This document shows, piece by piece, positions 8,401 to 15,852 of a stretch of 24,310 bases of DNA; within the stretch, counting starts at the first letter, position 1, and the number at the start of each line of letters is the position of its first letter. Below the pieces are notes generated by a model. That model searched no databases. It was given only the letters and a program-made list of their open reading frames with translations, and was not told the origin of the DNA. This stretch comes from Candidatus Mcinerneyibacteriota bacterium. GTDB lineage: Bacteria > Macinerneyibacteriota > Macinerneyibacteria > Macinerneyibacteriales > DSCS01. The stretch covers positions 1 to 24,310 of the forward strand of contig JAFGWL010000023.1 of NCBI GenBank assembly GCA_016937175.1, in the 5' to 3' direction. Made by a program: the position numbers and the translations under genes.

Positions 8401-8810
8401 CAACGGCTGTTCCCCGCTCCCGGCTCTTCGCTCCACCTGGGAGACCTGAACTCCCTGCGTTTTTCCACGCTTTCTTTCCGGGCCTCTCGTTTTCTTTCAC
8501 GGACAACCCAGGCCTTAGCGTATTTTTCTTTGGATGTTTCAGAGCCCCTCTCTTTTTCCATCTTTTCCAGAGACTCACGGGACATCCGGCAAATCCGCTT
8601 GAGGGCTCTGATCTCTTCAGACAGGGTATTTGAGCGTTCTGAAAGCCGATGAAGAAGGCCGTCGGCCTTCTCTTCGCTCAAGCCTTTTTCCATAAGCTCG
8701 CTTCTGGTATGACGGCGGATCATCTCCGTCTTTTTTTCCAACGTCAGCCCTGAAGCGGGAAGAGTTGAGAAAAAGAGGATAAGGGCGAGAAGAGGGAGAT
8801 ACTGTTTCAT
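8400..8810 (-). CDS. Small charged exported protein
   Basis: A 136-residue protein with a signal peptide (MKQYLPLLALILFFSTLPASG) followed by a Lys/Arg/Glu-rich, strongly helical body that may form a coiled coil around residues 35-85, and a basic, Arg-rich tail. The start at 8810 has an excellent AGGAGG (reverse strand of about 8818-8823), so a longer upstream reading to 8966 is not needed. It somewhat resembles periplasmic helical sensors such as CpxP/Spy in size and helix content, but lacks their LTxxQ motifs, so I make no family claim. Its ATG overlaps the CBM48-protein stop by ATGA, and its own stop overlaps the next ATG by one base. Confidence 0.62.
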   Translation of the reverse strand: MKQYLPLLALILFFSTLPASGLTLEKKTEMIRRHTRSELMEKGLSEEKADGLLHRLSERSNTLSEEIRALKRICRMSRESLEKMEKERGSETSKEKYAKAWVVRERKREARKESVEKRREFRSPRWSEEPGAGNSR

Positions 8811-9250
8811 ATATGTTCCTCCTTTGAACCGTTGACATGGACGAGTGAGACATCTCCTCCGTAAGGGTCTGAGAGTAGGGCCGAACGCGGGTCGGGAACT
8901 GCTCCTCCGTCTACCGAGAAGAGATATCTGTAGGAACCGGGTTCCAGTTTCAGTGTTACAGTCCATTCACCGGACTGTGTTTCCGTCATGGGGATACCGG
9001 GCTCTCCCCATTGGTTGAAATCACCCAAAAGGGAGACCTGCCGGGCTTCAGGGGCAAAAAGTGTGAAGGTGATACGATGCTCCGGCCCCTGCAGGCTGTG
9101 AAAGGGGAAGAAAAGAGTGAAGAAGAGCAGGGTGCTTCCTGCAAAGAGGAGAAGGATGCGAAAGGCCCGGCGCGATGCCCGGTAACGGAAGATACGGTCC
9201 ATTACCCGGTCCGCTGCCTGGGCGGGGAATCTTTCAGGAGCGTGATGCAT
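8807..9250 (-). CDS. Single-pass membrane protein with CBM48/AMPK glycogen-binding-like domain; possible anti-sigma factor
   Basis: A 147-residue protein with a 30-residue basic N-terminus (MHHAPERFPAQAADRVMDRI), one membrane helix at about 31-48, and an extracytoplasmic early-set/CBM48 domain at about 58-140. That domain carries LLGDFNQW with Trp81, GEW with Trp96 and the YRYLFSVDG...DP end, the positions that bind glycogen-like sugars in AMPK beta. In other phyla, similar TM-CBM48 proteins lie directly after sigma-factor genes and are suspected anti-sigma or sensor proteins. Here it follows the sigma gene with a 17-base overlap and a strong AGGAGG. No zinc-finger (zf-HC2) motif is present, so its anti-sigma role is inferred from context only. 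Confidence 0.8.
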   Translation of the reverse strand: MHHAPERFPAQAADRVMDRIFRYRASRRAFRILLLFAGSTLLFFTLFFPFHSLQGPEHRITFTLFAPEARQVSLLGDFNQWGEPGIPMTETQSGEWTVTLKLEPGSYRYLFSVDGGAVPDPRSALLSDPYGGDVSLVHVNGSKEEHI

Positions 9251-9782
9251 GAAGGCCTCCTTTCCAAAAGACCTCTTTGATCTTTTGTCTTATACGGAAA
9301 AGGATGATTTTGATATTGGAAGGGCTTTCACCGGTGAGTTGAGAGATCTCCCGGACGGTATAGCCGTCTGAGTAGTAGAGATGGAAGATCTCTTTCTGTC
9401 CGTCGGGGAAATCCTCCAGGAACTCATCCAGGCGGCCGGGGAGGGAAGAGGGGAGAGACGTCCGGCTGTCGGGGAGAAGGGAGAGGTCTTTTTCGACGAA
9501 CTGGGGGCGGGATCTTTTTTTGCGTAATTCACTGTTGACCATATTGAGGGTGATCCGGTAGAGCCAGGAGAAAAATTTGTATTTCGGGTCATATTTTTTC
9601 AATTTACGGTAGACGTGGAAAAAGAGGTCCTGAGAAAAGTCCACGGCATCCTCATGGGAGTTGAGGCGTCTGTAAGCCATCCGGTAGACGAGGTCGCCGT
9701 ATCTGTTCATGATCTCCCGAAAAGATTCCGGGTGCCCTTTCAGAATATAACTTACTACCATACGATCATCCCAATCATGCAT
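9234..9782 (-). CDS. ECF-type RNA polymerase sigma factor
   Basis: A 182-residue sigma70-family protein. Region 2 lies at about 8-75, including HPESFREIMNRYGDLVYRMAY and the DAVDFSQDLFFHVYRKL core. A variable linker and region 4 at about 120-172 follow, with the helix-turn-helix YTVREISQLTGESPSNIKI. It should direct RNA polymerase to its own promoter set. I choose ATG 9782 (MHDWDDRMVV) because region 2 then starts at the normal distance. The frame stays open upstream to 9902, but that part does not look like a sigma factor. A sigma70-like promoter places the ATG at the predicted transcription start, so the message may be leaderless. It heads the five-gene minus-strand operon. Confidence 0.92.
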   Translation of the reverse strand: MHDWDDRMVVSYILKGHPESFREIMNRYGDLVYRMAYRRLNSHEDAVDFSQDLFFHVYRKLKKYDPKYKFFSWLYRITLNMVNSELRKKRSRPQFVEKDLSLLPDSRTSLPSSLPGRLDEFLEDFPDGQKEIFHLYYSDGYTVREISQLTGESPSNIKIILFRIRQKIKEVFWKGGLHASRS

Positions 9783-9788
9783 TATCAA

Positions 9789-9817
9789 AATATACCTGAT
9801 TTTCGCCCTTTCTGCCA
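9789..9817 (-). promoter_or_regulatory. Promoter candidate of the sigma-factor operon
   Basis: On the minus strand CTGGCA (9817-9812) lies 17 bases before TATATT (9794-9789), close to sigma70 consensus. The start codon at 9782 begins seven bases past the -10, where transcription would normally start. There is no Shine-Dalgarno sequence at the usual spacing (the only AGG is about 12 bases upstream and inside the promoter). Confidence 0.5.
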
Positions 9818-9861
9818 GAAAATACGCAAGAATAAGCCAGATGGTTACAGGGAAGTTCCGA

Positions 9862-9890
9862 TTGAAGCAGAAGGGGTTTTCTGCTATAAT
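9862..9890 (+). promoter_or_regulatory. Sigma70-type promoter of the membrane protein-thpR-cyclase-trpS operon
   Basis: TTGAAG (9862-9867) is 17 bases before a perfect TATAAT (9885-9890), which also has the extended -10 element TGC. The next ATG, at 9897, begins seven bases past the -10, at the expected transcription start. No Shine-Dalgarno precedes it. It is the strongest promoter I see in the window and is back-to-back with the sigma-factor promoter, with 44 bases between their -35 boxes. Confidence 0.7.
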
Positions 9891-9896
9891 CATCTC

Positions 9897-10220
9897 ATGC
9901 ATTACAGGACGCTACTCTATCTGGTCTTAGTGCTTTACGGCCTTGTGGCCTGGCTGATCATCCGGATCGCCTTGAAGAAAAAAAGCGGAGAGACCCTCTA
10001 TGAATCCATCGTCTTCTACATCTTCCAGGCGGGCTGCGCTTTTGCCCTGGCCTTTCTCTTCCTGCTGGCGACTCTGAAGACCCTTTACCTCTATCTTCCC
10101 CTTGTTAATTTTGAATCCATGAGGATCGTCGTCGTGGGGATGCTGGTCACCGCCCTGTCGTTGGCGGCCCTCTCCTATATCAACTACAGGACTCTTAAAC
10201 AGCTGGGGCAGAAAAAATGA
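9897..10220 (+). CDS. Small integral membrane protein of unknown function
   Basis: A 107-residue protein starting at ATG 9897 (MHYRTLLYLVLVLYGLVAW), with three predicted membrane helices at about 5-24, 40-65 and 77-95 and a basic C-terminus (KQLGQKK). I do not recognise the family. The frame is open back to 9615, but that part lies opposite the sigma gene and has no start signal, while a strong promoter ends just before 9897. It overlaps thpR by ATGA and so heads the nine-gene operon that includes the cyclase and several translation-related genes. A function in nucleotide or RNA metabolism cannot be claimed. Confidence 0.62.
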   Translation: MHYRTLLYLVLVLYGLVAWLIIRIALKKKSGETLYESIVFYIFQAGCAFALAFLFLLATLKTLYLYLPLVNFESMRIVVVGMLVTALSLAALSYINYRTLKQLGQKK

Positions 10221-10768
10221 GACTCTTTATCGCCCTTTCCGCGCAGCCCTCCTTTCTGAATGAGATACGGCCGTTTCTCAGCTCAGCGCGCCGGATATGG
10301 CCCGGTGTCAAATGGGTCGGCGAAGAGCAGATCCACTTGACTGTCAAATTCCTGGGGGATGCCGGAGATCTCTCCTGTATCATACCCGCTCTGGAAAGGG
10401 TCCGTTTTGCACCCTTTGAAGCTGTAACGGAATCCGGCCTGCTTTTTTTAGGTAAGGAGAGGGAGGTGAGGGTCATCGCCTTAAAACTGGACAGCCTTTT
10501 GCCTGAGGAGCTTTTCAAAGAAGTGGAAGAGGCCCTCGCGGAGTGCGGTATTCCCCGGGAAACACGCCCCTTTCTCCCTCACATCACCTTGGGACGAATC
10601 AAAGAAAAGGTGTCCCGTCGTGAAGCCGAAGCCAGGCTGGCGGGGGCGAGCCCTCTTCCCCGGGCCTCTTATCCCTGTCCGGGAATGAGCCTTTATGAGA
10701 GCATCCTCAGAAAAGAGGGGCCTGAATATATCCTGCGCAGAGATTATCCCTTCAGTGAGGGGAGGTAG
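10217..10768 (+). CDS. thpR: RNA 2',3'-cyclic phosphodiesterase (2H phosphoesterase)
   Basis: A 183-residue 2H-family protein. The two catalytic H-x-T/S motifs are His40 (HLTVKFLG) and His122 (HITLGRIK). ThpR/LigT proteins hydrolyse 2',3'-cyclic phosphate ends of RNA and may also make 2',5' RNA links in vitro. It fits the RNA-modification flavour of this operon. The ATG overlaps the preceding stop (ATGA). The ribosome-binding GGAGG of the following cyclase gene overlaps this gene's last codons. Confidence 0.94.
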   Translation: MRLFIALSAQPSFLNEIRPFLSSARRIWPGVKWVGEEQIHLTVKFLGDAGDLSCIIPALERVRFAPFEAVTESGLLFLGKEREVRVIALKLDSLLPEELFKEVEEALAECGIPRETRPFLPHITLGRIKEKVSRREAEARLAGASPLPRASYPCPGMSLYESILRKEGPEYILRRDYPFSEGR

Positions 10769-10770
10769 CT

Positions 10771-12669
10771 GTGAACATTTTTGATGTCATTGCTCCTGTC
10801 CGGATAGACGAAAGCGAGAAGCCCTCCTATTTTAAACAGCCGCTTCCGGGCTTCCCCGACCCGGTGATGAGGGGCGGGATCGCCACCTATCCTGTCTATC
10901 TCGATGCCAGGCTCCGGGTTGCCATGGAGCGCCTGATCGAACACCTCTTCCGCTCTTATCAGGATGAGAAGTATCGTTTTCGTTTTGAGTTCCGGTCGGT
11001 GAAAAGAAACGACGGAGACCTTTCCTCAGTCCAGGAGTATGATTACAGAAGAGAGCTCTACAAGACCCTGGAAAATATCCTCCATTTCGATGATCGCGGG
11101 ATGTATCTGAATCTCTTTTTTGTGGCTCTGAGTACGGCCTTTGCCGCTACAGTCAAACGCCATTACGCCAAAGAGGATACAGTCTGGCTCATCAACAATA
11201 TCGTCTACGATATCCACAGGCAGGTTCTGGCCAAGGCCCTGAAAGCCTTCGAGTTGAAATTCTCTTTTCTCTACAAGAATAATTTTCTCCATATGAACAG
11301 AGAGCTTGTGGAGTTTATCATCCGCGACCAGCTGGCTTTTTTCGCTTCCGGGACCGAAACAAGCCCCGAAGATTTTCTCTTTCCCCAGAGCAGTTCCCGG
11401 ATCAACTCACGATTTCTCATCTCCCGGGAAGCTTACCGGGCCATACGTGAGATGATGAAAAAGACCATGGCTGTCATGTCCAGACAGGCCAGATACGAGT
11501 CGCTCTACCTTCGCAAAGGGATCTCGAAAAAAGATATCGAAACGGGGAATGTCGATAACCTGAGAGTCCTGACCTTTCTTCTCCGTAACGACCATCTTCT
11601 TGCCCAGCTTTTAAAAAGCAGCTGTCTGAAGGCAGAGCAGGATAAACTCCAGCTCTCCCTTCAGGAGATCCTCTATCTCTATGAAGACATCGTCAAGGCG
11701 CGGAAACGTTTTCTGATCCTGAGTCTCATCAGAAAGAAGATCTATCTGGTAGAGGGAAGCCGCGATGTGGAGAAGATGAGTGAAGAGTTTCAGAAAGGAG
11801 AACTCTTCTGGTTTTCAGAGAACCATAAAGTACATCTTCAGATCGTCCCGGCGGCTATCTTTTTTCTGGATATCAGGAATTTTTCACAAAGGTCAAAATT
11901 CCTTCACCCCGATGAGACCATCCGTCAGCTTCATCTGATCTTTGACCCTATACCCGAAGTCTTCGGGCAATTCACCGGCTATGTGGATAAGATTCTCGGG
12001 GACGGGGTCATGGGTGTCTTTAAGGAGGGAGCCGACACCCGCGCCTATGCTCTTGCAGCTATCCGGTCCGGGATCATGATCTTCGAACACTTCCTCTCGG
12101 TGCGCCGGGAGACAGACTTCGAGGATATCGGTATCGGCATTCATCTGGGAAATGTCTCCATGGCCCAGCTGGGACAGCTCACCCCCATCGGGGAGACCGT
12201 CAATATGGCGGCCCGCCTTTCCAGTTCACAGAAGAGCAGTCCCGAAACCGTATCGGGGGGGATGGACGTGGTTCATGGAGCTACCTACGTCATCGAAGAA
12301 AGACTGGGGCGGGGAGAGCGGACGGGAGACGGCCTTAACAGACGAGTATACGTCAGCGGATCCGGCGAACTCTTCAACCGCGGTATCGCCGTAAGCGGCG
12401 ATGTCTTTGACGCCCTCAAGGATTACTGCCCCATGGAGACTATCGCCGTCAACGATGCCTACTGTTATTTGACCTATGACAGTGTCATCCAACGCAATAT
12501 CATTTTTCTCATGGCAGGCCGAGCCGAGTTGAAAGGGTTCGGCAAGCAGCGGGTCTTTGAAGTCCTCTGGGATCCCGATTCAGTGGCTCTGGTGAAAAAA
12601 AACGGCCGCACCGACCGGATGGGTTCTTTGCTCAAAGAGTGGATGAAAAAGGGGGAGCATGGATCTTAA
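10771..12669 (+). CDS. Class III adenylate cyclase with unrecognised N-terminal half
   Basis: A 632-residue protein with no obvious membrane helix. Residues about 360-480 and 570-605 form a class III nucleotide cyclase core: metal-binding Asp367 (FLDIRNFS) and Asp411 (KILGDGVMGVF), and transition-state Asn/Arg in VNMAARL. The specificity positions read Lys in DKILGDG and Thr in LTPIGETVN, the pair typical of ATP-using enzymes, so it should make cAMP. The first 350 residues are helical and match no domain I know. About 60 residues (RLSSSQKSS to SGELFNRG) are inserted after the NMAARL motif, longer than usual. GTG 10771 has GGAGG with a 5-base spacer. It overlaps mtnA by 11 bases. Confidence 0.88.
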   Translation: MNIFDVIAPVRIDESEKPSYFKQPLPGFPDPVMRGGIATYPVYLDARLRVAMERLIEHLFRSYQDEKYRFRFEFRSVKRNDGDLSSVQEYDYRRELYKTLENILHFDDRGMYLNLFFVALSTAFAATVKRHYAKEDTVWLINNIVYDIHRQVLAKALKAFELKFSFLYKNNFLHMNRELVEFIIRDQLAFFASGTETSPEDFLFPQSSSRINSRFLISREAYRAIREMMKKTMAVMSRQARYESLYLRKGISKKDIETGNVDNLRVLTFLLRNDHLLAQLLKSSCLKAEQDKLQLSLQEILYLYEDIVKARKRFLILSLIRKKIYLVEGSRDVEKMSEEFQKGELFWFSENHKVHLQIVPAAIFFLDIRNFSQRSKFLHPDETIRQLHLIFDPIPEVFGQFTGYVDKILGDGVMGVFKEGADTRAYALAAIRSGIMIFEHFLSVRRETDFEDIGIGIHLGNVSMAQLGQLTPIGETVNMAARLSSSQKSSPETVSGGMDVVHGATYVIEERLGRGERTGDGLNRRVYVSGSGELFNRGIAVSGDVFDALKDYCPMETIAVNDAYCYLTYDSVIQRNIIFLMAGRAELKGFGKQRVFEVLWDPDSVALVKKNGRTDRMGSLLKEWMKKGEHGS

Positions 12670-13645
12670 AACCGTTACTTTCGAAGAGGGAGTCATTTCT
12701 GTTTTGGACCAGCGAAAGTTGCCTCTCGAGGAGAAACGGGTCATCATCAGGAGCGTGCGCGATGCCTATGACGCTATCGCTTCCATGGCCGTCCGGGGAG
12801 CGCCACTGATCGGAATCGTCGCGGCTTTCGGCGCCTCTCTTTCTCTTTGCGAAACCCGGGAGGAGTGGGAAAATGCTTTCTATGAGGGAACGCGTCTTTT
12901 GGCCCGGTCCCGTCCCACAGCCATAAACCTTCATTGGGCTCTCAAACGGGCAGAAAAGGCTTTCGAGAAGGCCCGGTCTTCGGGCCGTGAGGCAGCTTAC
13001 CGGGCTGTCATAGAGGAAGCCGAAGCTATCCGGCGGGAGGATGCGCTTCTCTGCCGGAAGATCGGAGAAAACCTTCAGCCCTTTATACGTGACGGAGGGC
13101 GGTACCTTACCCATTGCAACGCCGGAGCCCTGGCCACAGCTGCTTACGGGACGGCATTGGCCGGCTTCTATGTGGCCCGGGAAGAGAATAAGAAGATCTT
13201 TGTCTGGGTGGACGAGACACGGCCCTGGCTTCAGGGATTGAGGCTGACTGCCTGGGAGCTCACCCGGGGGATGATCCCTCACAAGGTGATAGCCGATTCG
13301 GCAGCGGCTTTTCTCATCTCACGGGGCGAAGTAGATGCTGTTTTCACCGGAGCTGACAGGATCGCTGCCAACGGAGACACAGCCAATAAGATCGGGACCT
13401 ATGCTCTCTCTCTGGCCTGCAGGGCCCACGGTATTCCCTTTATCGTCGCGGCGCCCCGTTCGACTCTCGATCCGTCATGTCCCGGCGGAGAGGAGATACC
13501 CATCGAAGAGAGGGGCGGAGAAGAGATCACCCGGATCGCCGGGATGGGTGAGATGGCGGAAGAGGCTTACAATCCGGCTTTTGACGTGACTCCCTACGCC
13601 AATATTACAGCGATCGTCACCGAGGAGGGAGTATGGAGACCTTAG
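12659..13645 (+). CDS. mtnA: S-methyl-5-thioribose-1-phosphate isomerase
   Basis: Converts methylthioribose-1-phosphate to the ribulose form in methionine salvage. This 328-residue protein is of the eIF2B-alpha-like family and shows the family motifs RGAPLIGIVAAFGASL, THCNAGALAT (Cys153), DETRPWLQGLRLTAWEL, and TGADRIAANGDTANKIGTY (Asp233). Cys153 and Asp233 are in the positions of the two catalytic residues. No other salvage gene (mtnK, mtnB, mtnC, mtnD, mtnN) is in the window, so the rest of the pathway, or an alternative such as a DHAP shunt, would be elsewhere. Related aIF2B-like ribose-1,5-bisphosphate isomerases exist, but the length and motifs favour MtnA. GGGGGAG precedes the ATG. Confidence 0.93.
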   Translation: MDLKTVTFEEGVISVLDQRKLPLEEKRVIIRSVRDAYDAIASMAVRGAPLIGIVAAFGASLSLCETREEWENAFYEGTRLLARSRPTAINLHWALKRAEKAFEKARSSGREAAYRAVIEEAEAIRREDALLCRKIGENLQPFIRDGGRYLTHCNAGALATAAYGTALAGFYVAREENKKIFVWVDETRPWLQGLRLTAWELTRGMIPHKVIADSAAAFLISRGEVDAVFTGADRIAANGDTANKIGTYALSLACRAHGIPFIVAAPRSTLDPSCPGGEEIPIEERGGEEITRIAGMGEMAEEAYNPAFDVTPYANITAIVTEEGVWRP

Positions 13646-14367
13646 CTTTCCGGCACCGCCTCTTTTTTCTGGATAGCCTGGAGTGGACGACAGAGACGGC
13701 AGAGATCTCGGGTGATGAATACAGGCATATCCGTGTCCTCAGGCCACGCCCCGGCGACAGGGTGGCCCTGACCAACGGGAAAGGGCTTTTCGCCCTCTGC
13801 CGGCTGGAGAGTCTGGACAAGGAGCAGTGCCGGGGGGTCATCGAAAAGAAAGAAGACATCCCTCCTTATCCGGCCCGGATAACTCTGGCTTTTGCTCCCA
13901 CCAAGAGAGACAAATGGGAATGGCTTGTGGAAAAAGCAACAGAAAACGGGGTAATCTCCTTTGTCCCCCTGATCACCCGGAGAAACCGGGAGTACACAAA
14001 AGAGTTTTCAGGGAAGGCCGAAAGGTTCGAAAAAATAATCCGCGGTGCCGTGAAACAGTCGAAACGCGCCTGGTTGCCCGCCATGGCTCCGGCTCTGGCC
14101 CTGGATAAAGAGATTGATTTTTTCACAAAGTTCGATACCATAGCCCTGATGAATCCCGGAGGACAGGAGTTTCAGGGCTACTCCTGGGAAGGGTGTCGGG
14201 ATGTCATCATCGTCGTCGGCCCTGAAGGAGGCTGGGAAGAGGAAGAGACCGAAGCTTTCCGGAAGCTGGGAGCCCGGGAATGTGCCCTGGGGCCGTATAT
14301 TCTGAAGACCGAGACCGCTGCCCTGAAAGCAGCCTTTCTTATCCAGTATCTCTGCGGGGGAGAATGA
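13633..14367 (+). CDS. rsmE: 16S rRNA (uracil1498-N3)-methyltransferase
   Basis: A 244-residue SPOUT-class methyltransferase that adds a methyl group to U1498 of 16S rRNA. The knot region carries VGPEGG at residues 195-200 and LGPYILKTETAALKAAFLIQYL near the C-terminus, the expected SAM-binding trefoil elements. The N-terminal PUA-like part (HIRVLRPRPGDRVALTNG) fits the family. It overlaps mtnA at the start by 13 bases and the next gene by ATGA. Confidence 0.93.
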   Translation: METLAFRHRLFFLDSLEWTTETAEISGDEYRHIRVLRPRPGDRVALTNGKGLFALCRLESLDKEQCRGVIEKKEDIPPYPARITLAFAPTKRDKWEWLVEKATENGVISFVPLITRRNREYTKEFSGKAERFEKIIRGAVKQSKRAWLPAMAPALALDKEIDFFTKFDTIALMNPGGQEFQGYSWEGCRDVIIVVGPEGGWEEEETEAFRKLGARECALGPYILKTETAALKAAFLIQYLCGGE

Positions 14368-15566
14368 AACAGTTCGCTCTGGTGACCTTCGGGTGCAAAG
14401 TCAATCAATATGAATCGGAAAAGATCCGGTTTTTCCTCAACCGTTACGGATATACCCCTGTGGAGGATTGGCATCAGGCGGATGTCATCATCGTCAATTC
14501 CTGTGTAGTCACTCAGAAAAGCGAGCAGAAAAACAGACGCCTGATAAGGAAGATGAAACGTGAAAATCCCAGTGCCAGGATCATCGCCGCAGGGTGTCTT
14601 GCAGAGATGGGCCCGGTGGAGGGAGCCGATGAGACTGTGGGGAATCAGGAGAAGATCAACCGGGTCCTGGGACTACTTCAGGCCCGGCAGGATGCCCCCC
14701 TGGGTGCTTTCAGCGACAAGACGCGCGCTTTCATAAAAATAGAAGACGGTTGCAACCAATTCTGCTCCTATTGTATCATTCCCCTGACAAGGGGCCGGGA
14801 GGCGTATCTCCCCGTGGCGGATATTCTGGACGAGGCCCGCGCCCTGGCTGAGAACGGGTACCGGGAGATCGTCCTCACGGGGATTCACCTGGGGCGGCAT
14901 CCCGACCTTCTGAAGATTATCCGGGGCGTCATCGCCCTGGAGAAGGTCAGCCGTCTGCGTCTCTCCTCGATTGAGATCATAGAAGTGAAAGAAGAGCTCC
15001 TTTGTCTCATGCAAGGACATCCCAAAGTGATGCCTCATCTTCATATCCCGCTGCAGAGCGGAAGCGATAAGGTCCTCAGGGCTATGAACCGCCCTTATTC
15101 GGAAGAGGAGATGATCCGGCGCCTGGAGCGGATAAGAAGCTTTCTTCCTGAAGGGGGGCTGACTACCGATATCATCGTAGGGTTTCCGCAGGAGTCTGAA
15201 GAAGATATCCGGAAAAGTGAAGAGGTCATACGAAGGTTTGCTTTTCACCGTGTCCATCTCTTTCCCTTTTCTCCACGCCCGGGGACGAAAGCCTTTATCA
15301 TGGAAGGAAAGCCGGAAAGAGAAGCTGTATCGGAAAGGATGGAGCGCATGGCGGAGGCCGCCCGGGAAGGGCAGAGACGTTTTCTGGAGAAAGTGTCCGG
15401 ACACCCCACATCCCTCCTTATCGAGAGTGAAATCTCGCCGGGATGTTTTACAGGCTATACACCTGAATATTTACGTGTTACACTATCGGGGAACTATGAG
15501 TTGAACACCATTGTGCCTGTCACTGTTGACAGCAGGCTGCAGGCCAGGGAGATCACAGACGTATAA
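14364..15566 (+). CDS. mtaB: tRNA (N6-threonylcarbamoyladenosine37-C2)-methylthiotransferase, MtaB/YqeV type
   Basis: A 400-residue radical-SAM enzyme that converts t6A37 to ms2t6A37 in tRNA. The N-terminal domain has Cys11 (GCKVNQYES), Cys47 (NSCVVT) and Cys78 (AAGCLAE), which bind a second Fe-S cluster. The radical-SAM motif is Cys130, Cys134 and Cys137 in CNQFCSYC, followed by HLHIPLQSGSDKVLRAMNR. GCKVNQYES is the MtaB form; MiaB would read GCQMN. A longer frame starts at 14280, but ATG 14364 overlaps the rsmE stop and is the natural start. Confidence 0.93.
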   Translation: MKQFALVTFGCKVNQYESEKIRFFLNRYGYTPVEDWHQADVIIVNSCVVTQKSEQKNRRLIRKMKRENPSARIIAAGCLAEMGPVEGADETVGNQEKINRVLGLLQARQDAPLGAFSDKTRAFIKIEDGCNQFCSYCIIPLTRGREAYLPVADILDEARALAENGYREIVLTGIHLGRHPDLLKIIRGVIALEKVSRLRLSSIEIIEVKEELLCLMQGHPKVMPHLHIPLQSGSDKVLRAMNRPYSEEEMIRRLERIRSFLPEGGLTTDIIVGFPQESEEDIRKSEEVIRRFAFHRVHLFPFSPRPGTKAFIMEGKPEREAVSERMERMAEAAREGQRRFLEKVSGHPTSLLIESEISPGCFTGYTPEYLRVTLSGNYELNTIVPVTVDSRLQAREITDV

Positions 15567-15582
15567 GGGAAGGGAGATGACG

Positions 15583-15852
15583 ATGGAAAAAAATCAAAAT
15601 ATGGACGGAAGCAACGAATTTTATTCCACCCGGCTCCGTGCCGGACGCCGCACCTATTTTTTCAACGTGAAGATGACGAAAAAGGGTGAAAAATATATGG
15701 TCCTCAACGAGATACGGAAAAAAGATGACGGAAGCTTCGAAAGGACACGCATTATGATCTTTGAAGAGGACATCTACGGCTTTTTAAACAAATTCAAAGA
15801 GACCTTTGACGTGATGACCACAGGCGCCAAAGGGGAAGGAGAGAAAAAATGA
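15583..15852 (+). CDS. PUR-family DNA/RNA-binding protein (DUF3276)
   Basis: An 89-residue single PUR-repeat protein. RRTYFFNVKMTKKGEKYM and IMIFEEDIYGFL match the strand-and-helix pattern of Borrelia BpuR and Bacteroidota homologues, which bind single-stranded nucleic acid and, in Borrelia, affect gene expression. Its presence is my best taxonomic clue. I choose ATG 15583 because GGGAG at 15572-15576 is then six bases away; ATG 15577 is in frame two codons earlier and also possible. The stop overlaps yqeY by ATGA. Confidence 0.85.
   Translation: MEKNQNMDGSNEFYSTRLRAGRRTYFFNVKMTKKGEKYMVLNEIRKKDDGSFERTRIMIFEEDIYGFLNKFKETFDVMTTGAKGEGEKK

Noticed and set aside
8400-8966. Extended reading of the small exported protein with 52 extra residues
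   Set aside because: The extra part lies over the CBM48 gene, is Arg/Ser-rich and low-complexity, and the ATG at 8810 has an ideal AGGAGG and signal peptide.
9783-9902. N-terminal extension of the sigma factor by 40 residues
   Set aside because: The added residues are not sigma-like and overlap the divergent promoters; region 2 starts properly at 9782.
10217-12669. thpR and the adenylate cyclase as a linked cyclic-nucleotide signalling pair
   Set aside because: ThpR acts on 2',3'-cyclic phosphate RNA ends, not on 3',5'-cAMP, and adjacency alone does not support a joint role.
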